From NCBI GenBank assembly GCA_963715485.1, contig OY970244.1, positions 2,542,001-2,606,000 on the forward strand: 64,000 nucleotides of DNA, written 5' to 3'. Below are positions 1-7,147 of the stretch, piece after piece. Both the position numbers and the translations under genes were made by a program. The notes under the pieces are model-generated. The model was not told where the DNA came from, ran no database searches, and saw nothing but the letters and a program-made list of their open reading frames with translations. The DNA is from SG8-30 sp963715485 (GTDB lineage Bacteria; Pseudomonadota; Gammaproteobacteria; Steroidobacterales; Steroidobacteraceae). The first letter of the stretch is position 1. The number at the start of each line of letters is the position of its first letter.

Positions 1-2358
1 CCCGGCAAGTGGCTGCGGTGGATGCTCGAGCGCGACGTCGAGCACCTCGTCGATCCACTTCACCGGACGAATGTCGAGTTTACCCTTGATGTTATCGGGA
101 ATTTCCACCAGATCCTTCTCGTTCTCGCTCGGGATCAGCACGGTGGTGATGCCGCCGCGATGGGCCGCAAGCAGTTTCTCCTTCAGGCCCCCGATCGGCA
201 GCACCTCGCCGCGCAGCGTGATCTCGCCGGTCATGGCTACGTCGGCACGCACCGGGATTCGTGTCAGCGCCGAAACCAGCGCCGTACACATGCCAATACC
301 CGCGCTCGGTCCATCCTTGGGCGTGGCGCCCTCCGGTACGTGCACATGCACGTCCATCTTCTGGTGGAAGTCGGGTTCGAGCCCGATCAGCGCGGCCCGA
401 CTGCGTACGACCGTCATGGCCGCCTGGATGGACTCCTGCATCACCTCGCCGAGCTGACCGGTGTACTGCAGCTTGCCCTTGCCGGGCACCACGGCCGACT
501 CGATGGTCAGCAGCTCGCCGCCGACCTCGGTCCAGGCCAGCCCCGTCACCTGGCCGATGCGGTTGGCTTCCTCGGCCTTGCCGTAGCGGAAGCGCTTCAC
601 GCCCAGGAACTTGTCGATATTCTTCGGGGTGACCGAGACTACCTTGGTATTTGGCTCGAGCAGGATCTGCTTGACCGCCTTGCGGCAGATCCTGGCCGCC
701 TCGCGCTCCAGGTTGCGCACGCCCGATTCGCGCGTGTAGTGGCGGATGATCTCGGTGATCGCCGGATCGGAAACCTTGAGCTCCTCTTTCTTCAGGCCAT
801 TCTGCTTGACCTGCTTGGGCAGCAGGTAGCGCCTGGCGATGTTGAGCTTTTCGTCTTCCGTGTACCCGGGCAGACGGATGACCTCCATGCGATCCAGCAA
901 TGGCGGCGGGATATTCAGGGTGTTGGCGGTACAGACGAACATCACCTCGGACAGGTCGAAGTCGACCTCCAGGTAATGGTCCGCGAAACTCGAGTTCTGC
1001 TCGGGATCCAGCACCTCGAGCAGCGCCGAGGACGGGTCACCGCGAAAATCCATGGACATCTTGTCCACTTCGTCCAGCAGGAACAACGGGTTGCGCACGC
1101 CCGTACGCGCCATGTTCTGCAGGATCTTGCCCGGCAGCGAGCCGATGTAGGTGCGGCGGTGACCACGGATCTCGGCCTCGTCGCGCACGCCACCCAGGGA
1201 CATGCGCACGAACTTGCGATTGGTGGCACGCGCGATCGACTGGCCGAGCGAGGTCTTGCCCACGCCGGGCGGACCGACCAGGCAGAGAATCGGGCCCTTC
1301 AGGTTCTTCACCCGCTGCTGCACCGCCAGGTACTCGACGATGCGCTCCTTGACCTTGTCGAGGCCGTAGTGGTCCTCGTCCAGCACCTTCTGCGCCTGGG
1401 CGATGTCGAGGCGCACCTTGGTACGCTTCTTCCAGGGCACCTTGACCAGCCAGTCGACGTAGTTGCGCACCACGGTCGCCTCGGCGGACATCGGTGACAT
1501 CAGCTTGAGCTTGTTGAGTTCAGCCGTAGCCTTGGCTTTCGCTTCCTTGGGCATACCGGCCTTGGCGATGCGCTTCTCCAATTCGCCGATCTCGTTGGGC
1601 GCCTCCTCGATCTCGCCGAGCTCCTTCTGGATCGCCTTCATTTGCTCGTTGAGGTAATACTCGCGCTGGCTCTTCTCCATCTGGGACTTGACGCGACTGC
1701 GGATCTTCTTCTCGATCTGCAGGACTTCCATCTCGCCCTCGATGAGCGTCAGGATGTGCTCGAGACGCTGGCGCACGTCCTGGACCTCGAGGACCTTCTG
1801 CTTGTCGGCCAGCTTGAGCGCCATGTGCGCGGCGACCGTGTCGGCCAGCCGGCCGGGTTGCTCGATGCCAGCGAGCGAGGTGAGGATCTCCGGCGGGACT
1901 TTCTTGTTGAGCTTGACGTACTGCTCGAACTGCGAGACCACGCTACGGGTCAGCACGTCGATTTCGCGCTCGTCGTAGGTCTCCACGTCGGGCATCGCGG
2001 CCACTTCCGCGGAGAAGAATTCACCCGCTTCCATGTTCTCGACGATGGCGCGGTCGACGCCTTCGACCAGCACCTTGACCGTGCCGTCAGGCAGCTTGAG
2101 CAGCTGCAGGATCGTCGCAACCGTGCCGACCACATACAGGTCCTTGGGCTTCGGGTCGTCGACGTCCGCCTGCTTCTGGGCGACCAGCAGGATCTGCTTG
2201 TCGCGGTTCATCGCCTCGTCGAGGGCAACGATCGACTTGTCCCGCCCGACGAATAGCGGGATCACCATGTGCGGGTAAACGACCACGTCGCGTAGCGGCA
2301 GGACCGGTATCCGCGGAACGGCTTCGGTCGGGGTCTTTGCGGGGACTTTATCGGTCAC
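1..2358 (-). CDS. lon: Lon, ATP-dependent serine protease (3' end cut by window edge)
   Basis: Cytosolic AAA+ protease that degrades damaged and regulatory proteins. 786 codons are visible with no stop; E. coli Lon is 784 residues, so only a short C-terminal tail is likely missing. The N-terminus (PVLPLRDVVVYPHMVIPLFV) is the typical LAN domain, a Walker A (GPPGVGKT) lies near residue 360, and the protease domain carries DGPSAGIGM with catalytic Ser685 and GGLKEKL with Lys728, the same spacing as the E. coli Ser679-Lys722 dyad. The start is the GTG at 2358, just before VTDKVPAKTP; no ATG lies between it and the LAN domain. It is the last gene of the tig-clpP-clpX-lon group but has its own upstream region with a sigma32-like promoter. 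Confidence 0.97.
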   Translation of the reverse strand, partial: MTDKVPAKTPTEAVPRIPVLPLRDVVVYPHMVIPLFVGRDKSIVALDEAMNRDKQILLVAQKQADVDDPKPKDLYVVGTVATILQLLKLPDGTVKVLVEGVDRAIVENMEAGEFFSAEVAAMPDVETYDEREIDVLTRSVVSQFEQYVKLNKKVPPEILTSLAGIEQPGRLADTVAAHMALKLADKQKVLEVQDVRQRLEHILTLIEGEMEVLQIEKKIRSRVKSQMEKSQREYYLNEQMKAIQKELGEIEEAPNEIGELEKRIAKAGMPKEAKAKATAELNKLKLMSPMSAEATVVRNYVDWLVKVPWKKRTKVRLDIAQAQKVLDEDHYGLDKVKERIVEYLAVQQRVKNLKGPILCLVGPPGVGKTSLGQSIARATNRKFVRMSLGGVRDEAEIRGHRRTYIGSLPGKILQNMARTGVRNPLFLLDEVDKMSMDFRGDPSSALLEVLDPEQNSSFADHYLEVDFDLSEVMFVCTANTLNIPPPLLDRMEVIRLPGYTEDEKLNIARRYLLPKQVKQNGLKKEELKVSDPAITEIIRHYTRESGVRNLEREAARICRKAVKQILLEPNTKVVSVTPKNIDKFLGVKRFRYGKAEEANRIGQVTGLAWTEVGGELLTIESAVVPGKGKLQYTGQLGEVMQESIQAAMTVVRSRAALIGLEPDFHQKMDVHVHVPEGATPKDGPSAGIGMCTALVSALTRIPVRADVAMTGEITLRGEVLPIGGLKEKLLAAHRGGITTVLIPSENEKDLVEIPDNIKGKLDIRPVKWIDEVLDVALEHPPQPLAG

Positions 2359-2422
2359 TTGAATATCCTCGTGCCAGCGGCCAGAAGCAGGCTGCCGCCT
2401 GGGTGCGCCTATCAAGGATACG

Positions 2423-2450
2423 ACATGGGGGCAGGACGACCCAATGCAAT
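2423..2450 (-). promoter_or_regulatory. Candidate sigma32 (heat-shock) promoter of lon
   Basis: On the minus strand, CCCCATGT (2430-2423) matches the sigma32 -10 consensus CCCCATNT at every position. It is preceded after 13 nt by ATTGCAT (2450-2444), a partial match to CTTGAAA. It lies about 65 nt upstream of the lon GTG. lon is a known sigma32 gene in E. coli; the assignment here is by motif only. Confidence 0.45.
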
Positions 2451-2457
2451 AGGGCCG

Positions 2458-2480
2458 AAAATGGGGACAGACCCCATTTT
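2458..2480. repeat. GGGGACAGACCCC palindrome, copy 1
   Basis: Perfect 9-bp inverted repeat AAAATGGGG / CCCCATTTT around a 5-nt ACAGA loop. Short palindromes with this GGGGACAG core are familiar next to REP-associated tyrosine (Y1/IS200-type) transposase genes in gammaproteobacteria; that link is from memory, not a search. No transposase is nearby. A second copy lies 29 bp away. Confidence 0.7.
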
Positions 2481-2509
2481 TTGTCGCCTCGGCGAATCAA
2501 TAAGTTAGG

Positions 2510-2530
2510 AAATGGGGACAGTCCCCATTT
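2510..2530. repeat. GGGGACAGTCCCC palindrome, copy 2
   Basis: Perfect 10-bp inverted repeat AAATGGGGAC / GTCCCCATTT around a single A. It directly abuts the clpX stop codon (2531-2533), so it would form a hairpin at the very end of the clpX mRNA. It shares its core with the palindrome at 2458-2480; the pair resembles REP-type non-autonomous elements and could also act as a clpX terminator. Confidence 0.7.
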
Positions 2531-3844
2531 TCAATGCGTCGCGCGGCGGGCCTCCGGCTCGGCGACCTGTTCCTCGGCGCTCTTGTAGACGATGTACGGC
2601 TTGCTGTCGCCAGTGATCACCGACTCGTCCAGTACGACCTTGTCCACGTTCTTCATCGATGGCAGGTCATACATGATATCCAGCAGGACGTTCTCGAGGA
2701 TGGTCCTGAGGCCGCGGGCGCCGGTCTTGCGCTGCATCGCCTTCTTGGCGATCGCCAGCAACCCGTCGTCGCGGAATTCCAGGTCCACGCCCTCCATCTC
2801 GAACAGCCGCGCGTACTGCTTGGTCAGCGCGTTGCGCGGCTGGGTGAGGATGGTGATCAGGGCGCTCTCGTCGAGCTCCTCCAGGGTCGCCACCACCGGC
2901 AGGCGGCCAACGAATTCCGGGATCAGCCCGAATTTGATCAGATCCTCGGGTTCCACGTCCTTGAACAGGTCGGTGCCCTGGGGCCGCTCGCTGGGGCTCT
3001 TGACCTCGGCCGCAAAGCCGATGCCGCCGTGCGCGCTGCGCCGCTCGATGATCTTCTCGAGGCCGGCGAAGGCCCCGCCGCAGATGAACAGGATGTTGCC
3101 CGTGTCGACCTGCAGGAATTCCTGCTGCGGGTGCTTGCGGCCGCCCTGCGGCGGCACCGAGGCGACCGTGCCCTCGATCAGCTTGAGCAGCGCCTGCTGC
3201 ACGCCCTCGCCCGATACATCGCGCGTGATGGAGGGGTTGTCCGACTTGCGCGAAATCTTGTCGATTTCATCGATGTAGACGATGCCCGTCTGGGCCTTCT
3301 CCACGTCGTAGTCGCACTTCTGCAGCAGCTTCTGGATGATGTTCTCGACATCCTCGCCGACGTAGCCCGCCTCGGTCAGCGTGGTCGCGTCCGCAATCGT
3401 GAAGGGCACGTTCAGCAGCCGTGCAAGCGTTTCCGCCAGCAGGGTCTTGCCACAGCCGGTCGGGCCGATCAGCAGGATGTTGCTCTTGGCGATCTCGATC
3501 TCGGTGCGCTCGGCTCCATGGCGCTTGTCGCCCGGAGAGGTCTGCAACCGCTTGTAGTGGTTGTAGACAGCCACCGACAGGATCTTCTTGGCCCGCTCCT
3601 GGCCGATGACGTACTCGTCGAGGACCTTCTTGATCTCCTGCGGCCGCGGCAGTTTGTCGCGCGAGCGCTCCTGCTTCTCCTCGAGTTCCTCGCGGATGAT
3701 GTCGTTGCACAGCTCGACGCACTCGTCGCAGACGAAGACCGACGGGCCCGCAATCAGCTTGCGAACCTCGTGCTGGCTCTTGCCGCAGAAGGAGCAGTAG
3801 AGGAGCTTGCCTTCGTCATGCTTGCCGCGGGTATCGTCAACCAT
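2531..3844 (-). CDS. clpX: ClpX, ATP-binding subunit of ClpXP protease
   Basis: AAA+ unfoldase that feeds tagged substrates to ClpP. 437 residues, usual family length. An N-terminal zinc-binding domain has Cys17, Cys20, Cys39 and Cys42 (CSFCG and CDEC). The AAA+ module has Walker A GPTGCGKT near residue 127 and Walker B IDEIDKI, and the C-terminal arginine-finger/sensor region (EFVGRLPV, RKTGARGLR) is intact. It lies downstream of clpP with a 120-nt gap, in the conserved tig-clpP-clpX-lon order. The stop codon touches a perfect palindrome. Confidence 0.98.
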   Translation of the reverse strand: MVDDTRGKHDEGKLLYCSFCGKSQHEVRKLIAGPSVFVCDECVELCNDIIREELEEKQERSRDKLPRPQEIKKVLDEYVIGQERAKKILSVAVYNHYKRLQTSPGDKRHGAERTEIEIAKSNILLIGPTGCGKTLLAETLARLLNVPFTIADATTLTEAGYVGEDVENIIQKLLQKCDYDVEKAQTGIVYIDEIDKISRKSDNPSITRDVSGEGVQQALLKLIEGTVASVPPQGGRKHPQQEFLQVDTGNILFICGGAFAGLEKIIERRSAHGGIGFAAEVKSPSERPQGTDLFKDVEPEDLIKFGLIPEFVGRLPVVATLEELDESALITILTQPRNALTKQYARLFEMEGVDLEFRDDGLLAIAKKAMQRKTGARGLRTILENVLLDIMYDLPSMKNVDKVVLDESVITGDSKPYIVYKSAEEQVAEPEARRATH

Positions 3845-3964
3845 TCCGTGCCGTCCTCGGATCCGCGGGCGAGCCGCCTGCGGGATCCTTATAGCATGAT
3901 GCCCGGTAGCCTGAAAATCCCTTAACAGACCGATACTTGTGAACCAATCCTCGTCCCGGGAAGA

Positions 3965-4603
3965 TCACTTGTCCGGGTTTGCCATCGGAAGCTGGCCACG
4001 CCGGTCGAGCACCTCGTCTACCAGCCCGTAGGCCTTGGCCTGCTCGCCGCTCATGAAATTGTCGCGATCCGTGTCCACCTTGATCTTGTCGATCGGCTGC
4101 CCCGTGTGCTGCGACAGGATCTTGTTCAGCCGGTCGCGCGCATCGAGGATCTCCTTGGTGTGGATCTCGATGTCGGTGGCCTGGCCCTGGAACCCGCCCA
4201 GCGGCTGGTGGATCATGACCCGTGAATTGGGCAGCGCATAACGCTTGCCCTTGGCACCCGCGCCCAGCAGCACCGCGCCCATGCTGGCCGCCTGGCCGAC
4301 GCAGATCGTGCCGATGTCCGGCTTGATGAACTGCATCGTGTCGTAGATGGCCAGCCCCGCCGATACCGACCCGCCGGGCGAGTTGATGTACAGGTGGATG
4401 TCTTTCTCCGGGTTCTCGGACTCCAGGAACAGCAGCTGCGCCACCACGAGGTTGGCCATGTAGTCCTCGACGGGACCCACGATGAACACCACGCGCTCCT
4501 TCAGCAGCCGGGAGTAAATGTCGTAGGCCCGCTCGCCACGCGCGGTCTGCTCGACCACCATCGGGACCAGATTCAGCGCCTTGGTTTCCATGATTCGATC
4601 CAC
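3965..4603 (-). CDS. clpP: ClpP, ATP-dependent Clp protease proteolytic subunit
   Basis: Serine peptidase forming the double heptameric barrel used by ClpX and ClpA. 212 residues including a short propeptide-like N-terminus. Catalytic Ser107 is in GQAASMGA, His132 in MIHQPLGG and Asp181 in DTDRDNF. The start at 4603 lies 5 nt after the trigger-factor stop codon, so tig and clpP are probably co-transcribed. A second in-frame ATG at residue 5 is an alternative start. Confidence 0.98.
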   Translation of the reverse strand: MDRIMETKALNLVPMVVEQTARGERAYDIYSRLLKERVVFIVGPVEDYMANLVVAQLLFLESENPEKDIHLYINSPGGSVSAGLAIYDTMQFIKPDIGTICVGQAASMGAVLLGAGAKGKRYALPNSRVMIHQPLGGFQGQATDIEIHTKEILDARDRLNKILSQHTGQPIDKIKVDTDRDNFMSGEQAKAYGLVDEVLDRRGQLPMANPDK

Positions 4604-4608
4604 CGCCT

Positions 4609-5928
4609 TCAGCCTCGGTCTTCAGACGCTTCGGCCGCGCCGAAGTTCATGATGTCCTTGAAAGCCGCCAGTTGCTCGGTGACATTGGCCTTGCCGACGA
4701 CATGGTCGACTACCTGGTCCTCGAGCACCATCATCTGCAGCTGACGCATCGCGCCCTCGTTCTCGACGTACTGCTTGCGGGCCGACTCCGGATCGTCGAA
4801 ACCAGCGACCATTTCCTCGAGGCGCGCCTGGACCTGGGCCGCGTCCACCTGGATGGACGCGCTGCGGATCACCTCGTTCAGCAGCAGGCCGAGTGCGACT
4901 CGCCGCCGCGCATTGGCCTCGAAGGGCTCGCGTGGCGGCAGCTGGCGCGCGCTGCGGGCGCCCATGCGCCGGAGCGTTTCGAGCTGCATGTCGCGGATTT
5001 CCTGCTCCACCAGCACGGTCGGCAGGTCGAGCGGGTTGGCGGCCAGGAGCTTGTCCATCACCTGGGTCTTCATCCGGCCGCGTACGGCCTGGCCGAGTTC
5101 GCGCTCCATGTTGTCGCGCACCTCTGCGCGCAGCGCCTCCACGCCGCCTTCCTCGATTCCGAAGGCCTTGCAGAATTCGTCGTTCACCTCGGGGAGCTTC
5201 GTCTCCTCGACCGCCGTGACCGACACGGCAAACTGCGCCGTCTTGCCGGCCAGGTTCTTGGCCGGGTAGTCGTCCGGGAATGCCACGTCGAAACTGCGCG
5301 TTTCACCCGCGGTGGCGCCGCGCACCCCTTCCTCGAAGTCCTTGAGCATGCGGCCGGCGCCCAGTTCGAACTGGTGGCCTTCGGCCTTGCCACCCTCGAA
5401 CGGCTCGCCGTCGAGCTTGCCCTCGAAATTGATCGTCAGGCGGTCACCGTCGACGGACGGTCGATCCACCGGCACGAATTCGGGACGCTGCTTGCGCAGG
5501 CTCTCGAGCATCGCGTCCACGTCGGCATCCGCCACGGAGGCCTTGGGCCGGATGAGTTCCATGCCCTCAACGCCCGTCAGCTCAATCTTCGGATAGATCT
5601 CGAAGGTGGCGGCGTACTTGAGGTCGCCGCCCTTGTCGGCGGCAAGCGGCTCGATACGCGGCCCGCCCGCCGGCACCAGTTGTTCACGCTGGACCGCCTC
5701 GGCAAAGGTCTCGCGGATGAGGTCGCCGACGACTTCCTCGCGCACCTGCGCGCCGTAGTGCTTGCGCACCACGTGGATCGGCGCCTTGCCCGGACGGAAA
5801 CCCTTGATCCTCGCGGTCCGGCTGACGTTCAACAGGCGTTTGTCCACCTGCTGCTCGACGCGGCTGGCGGGAACGGAAACCTGCAAGCGACGCTCCAGCC
5901 CTTTGAGCGCCTCGACTGACACCATCAT
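4609..5928 (-). CDS. tig: Trigger factor, ribosome-associated chaperone and peptidyl-prolyl isomerase
   Basis: Chaperone that binds ribosomal protein uL23 and meets nascent chains at the tunnel exit. 439 residues, normal length. The ribosome-binding signature GFRPGKAP is near residue 44. A central FKBP-type PPIase domain (about 150-240) and a helical C-terminal chaperone domain follow. Two consecutive Met codons (5928 and 5925) are both possible starts. It is the first protein gene of the tig-clpP-clpX group and begins just downstream of tRNA-Leu. Confidence 0.97.
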   Translation of the reverse strand: MMVSVEALKGLERRLQVSVPASRVEQQVDKRLLNVSRTARIKGFRPGKAPIHVVRKHYGAQVREEVVGDLIRETFAEAVQREQLVPAGGPRIEPLAADKGGDLKYAATFEIYPKIELTGVEGMELIRPKASVADADVDAMLESLRKQRPEFVPVDRPSVDGDRLTINFEGKLDGEPFEGGKAEGHQFELGAGRMLKDFEEGVRGATAGETRSFDVAFPDDYPAKNLAGKTAQFAVSVTAVEETKLPEVNDEFCKAFGIEEGGVEALRAEVRDNMERELGQAVRGRMKTQVMDKLLAANPLDLPTVLVEQEIRDMQLETLRRMGARSARQLPPREPFEANARRRVALGLLLNEVIRSASIQVDAAQVQARLEEMVAGFDDPESARKQYVENEGAMRQLQMMVLEDQVVDHVVGKANVTEQLAAFKDIMNFGAAEASEDRG

Positions 5929-5993
5929 CGCTACTTAACCCTCTGCACGATCGTTACACCTGCAGCAACGCCAGCTCCCCCGGCAGGACCGGT

Positions 5994-6079
<86 letters not shown>

Positions 6080-6192
6080 CGCCGGAACCGAAGACCCACG
6101 GTATCCGCGGCCGCTGGTCAAGCCGCTCATTATAACGGATGTCCAGCCCGGTCCGGGGCCGGAAAGACACCTTGGCGGGCTTTCCGGAGGAT

Positions 6193-6495
6193 CTACTGCC
6201 CGCCCTGCTCCCGGTCTTCGGAATGGCCGGCTCGCCGGCGCGCATGCCAGGCGAACAGGTAGGCAACGATGCTCGGCAGCACGAATGCGACCATGACTGC
6301 GAGGCTGATCAGGTCCCGCTGCCCCGTCAGCCCGCCGTAGGCGCTGATGTAGATCAGCACGATGGTCACCGCTGCCGCGGCAATCGCCCCGACCTTGAGA
6401 GCTCCGAGGGCCTTTTCCGCCGGAGTCGCGTTCTCGTCGGAGCTCGCCGAAGGCAGGTTGTAGCTGGGATCGCGGATGGGTTCCGGTCGCTTCAT
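6193..6495 (-). CDS. Hypothetical small two-helix membrane protein
   Basis: 100 residues, family not recognised. The N-terminal 30 residues are polar and likely cytoplasmic. Two hydrophobic segments at about 33-52 and 61-83 are predicted membrane helices, and the tail (HARRRAGHSEDREQGGQ) is strongly charged, so the positive-inside rule favours both ends in the cytoplasm. It sits between tRNA-Leu and tRNA-Lys on the same strand. The upstream Shine-Dalgarno is poor. The hydrophobicity pattern is the main support; a longer frame in this area (6020-6532) was rejected because it reads through tRNA-Leu. Confidence 0.55.
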   Translation of the reverse strand: MKRPEPIRDPSYNLPSASSDENATPAEKALGALKVGAIAAAAVTIVLIYISAYGGLTGQRDLISLAVMVAFVLPSIVAYLFAWHARRRAGHSEDREQGGQ

Positions 6496-6545
6496 GGATG
6501 GAGTCTGCCACAGGCGGCCCGGACGCCTGCACCGCGGAAGGACGG

Positions 6546-6568
6546 GCCCCGGGGATGCGCCCCGGGGC
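6546..6568 (-). terminator. GC-rich hairpin after tRNA-Lys
   Basis: Perfect 9-bp stem GCCCCGGGG/CCCCGGGGC with a 5-nt loop, starting 8 nt beyond the 3' end of tRNA-Lys in the direction of transcription. It probably ends the Pro-Arg-His-Lys tRNA transcript or marks its processing point. No T-tract follows, so it is not a canonical intrinsic terminator. Confidence 0.45.
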
Positions 6569-6576
6569 GCCGGATC

Positions 6577-6652
6577 TGGTGGGCCATGTAGGACTCGAAC
6601 CTACAACCTACGGATTAAGAGTCCGCAGCTCTACCAATTGAGCTAATGGCCC
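6577..6652 (-). tRNA. tRNA-Lys (CUU anticodon)
   Basis: 76 nt with encoded CCA. The acceptor stem GGGCCAT/ATGGCCC is perfect. Anticodon stem GCGGA/TCCGT (closing with a G-T pair) encloses CTCTTAA, giving CTT. D arm TAGCTCAATTGGTAGAGC and T arm GTAGG-TTCGAGT-CCTAC are canonical. Last of four clustered tRNAs. Confidence 0.95.
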
Positions 6653-6663
6653 GTTTCCAAAAC

Positions 6664-6740
6664 TGGGGCGAGCGATGGGACTCGAACCCACGACGACCGG
6701 AATCACAATCCGGGGCTCTACCAACTGAGCTACGCCCGCC
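6664..6740 (-). tRNA. tRNA-His (GUG anticodon)
   Basis: Anticodon loop TTGTGAT within stem CCGGA/TCCGG gives GTG. The acceptor stem GCGGGCG/CGCTCGC has one G-T pair. The extra 5' G (position -1, base 6740) faces discriminator C, the identity element of bacterial tRNA-His. CCA is encoded. Third in the Pro-Arg-His-Lys cluster. Confidence 0.95.
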
Positions 6741-6774
6741 ATCGAACAAGACACCCCCAGCAGCCACCCCGGAC

Positions 6775-6851
6775 TGGCGCGCCCGGCAGGACTCGAACCT
6801 GCAACCGCCGGCTTAGAAGGCCGGTGCTCTATCCGGTTGAGCTACGGGCGC
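6775..6851 (-). tRNA. tRNA-Arg (UCU anticodon)
   Basis: 77 nt with encoded CCA and discriminator G. Anticodon stem CCGGC/GCCGG encloses CTTCTAA, giving TCT, which reads AGA/AGG. Acceptor GCGCCCG/CGGGCGC is perfect. Second in the cluster. Confidence 0.95.
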
Positions 6852-6882
6852 ACGTGGCTCGCCCGCGGCGCCGCCGGTTCCG

Positions 6883-6959
6883 TGGTCGGGGCAGAGGGAT
6901 TTGAACCCCCGACCCTCTGCTCCCAAAGCAGATGCGCTACCAGACTGCGCCATGCCCCG
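6883..6959 (-). tRNA. tRNA-Pro (UGG anticodon)
   Basis: 77 nt with encoded CCA. Anticodon stem TCTGC/GCAGA encloses TTTGGGA, giving TGG. Acceptor CGGGGCA/TGCCCCG is perfect. It is the promoter-proximal tRNA of the cluster. Confidence 0.95.
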
Positions 6960-7012
6960 CCAGTGGACTGCCGGATGCACCCATGCCGGCACAAGCCCGC
7001 ACGGGGCCGCAG

Positions 7013-7041
7013 AGTTTACGGGCGGCGCTCCGGGGCGTCAA
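7013..7041 (-). promoter_or_regulatory. Sigma70 promoter of the tRNA Pro-Arg-His-Lys operon
   Basis: On the minus strand, TTGACG (7041-7036) and TAAACT (7018-7013) are separated by exactly 17 nt, about 54 nt upstream of tRNA-Pro. The bases just after the -10 box are CTGCGGCCCCG, a GC-rich discriminator of the kind seen on stringently controlled stable-RNA promoters; that regulation is an inference. Confidence 0.75.
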
Positions 7042-7147
7042 TTTGGGCGTTGCGCCTCGGCGCGTACGCGTACCACCTGATGCAGCACACAGCAGTCCTC
7101 GACAGCGCGGATGGGATCACCGGATGAAGGACCTGGAAAGGCGGTCG

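Noticed and set aside
2534..3925. Long open frame opposite clpX, and similar long antisense frames at 22-1497, 14337-15896, 20849-23014, 46624-48456 and 54254-56221
   Set aside because: They mirror strongly supported genes codon for codon, have low-complexity compositions rich in Arg, Ala, His and Leu, and match no family; they arise from high GC codon usage.
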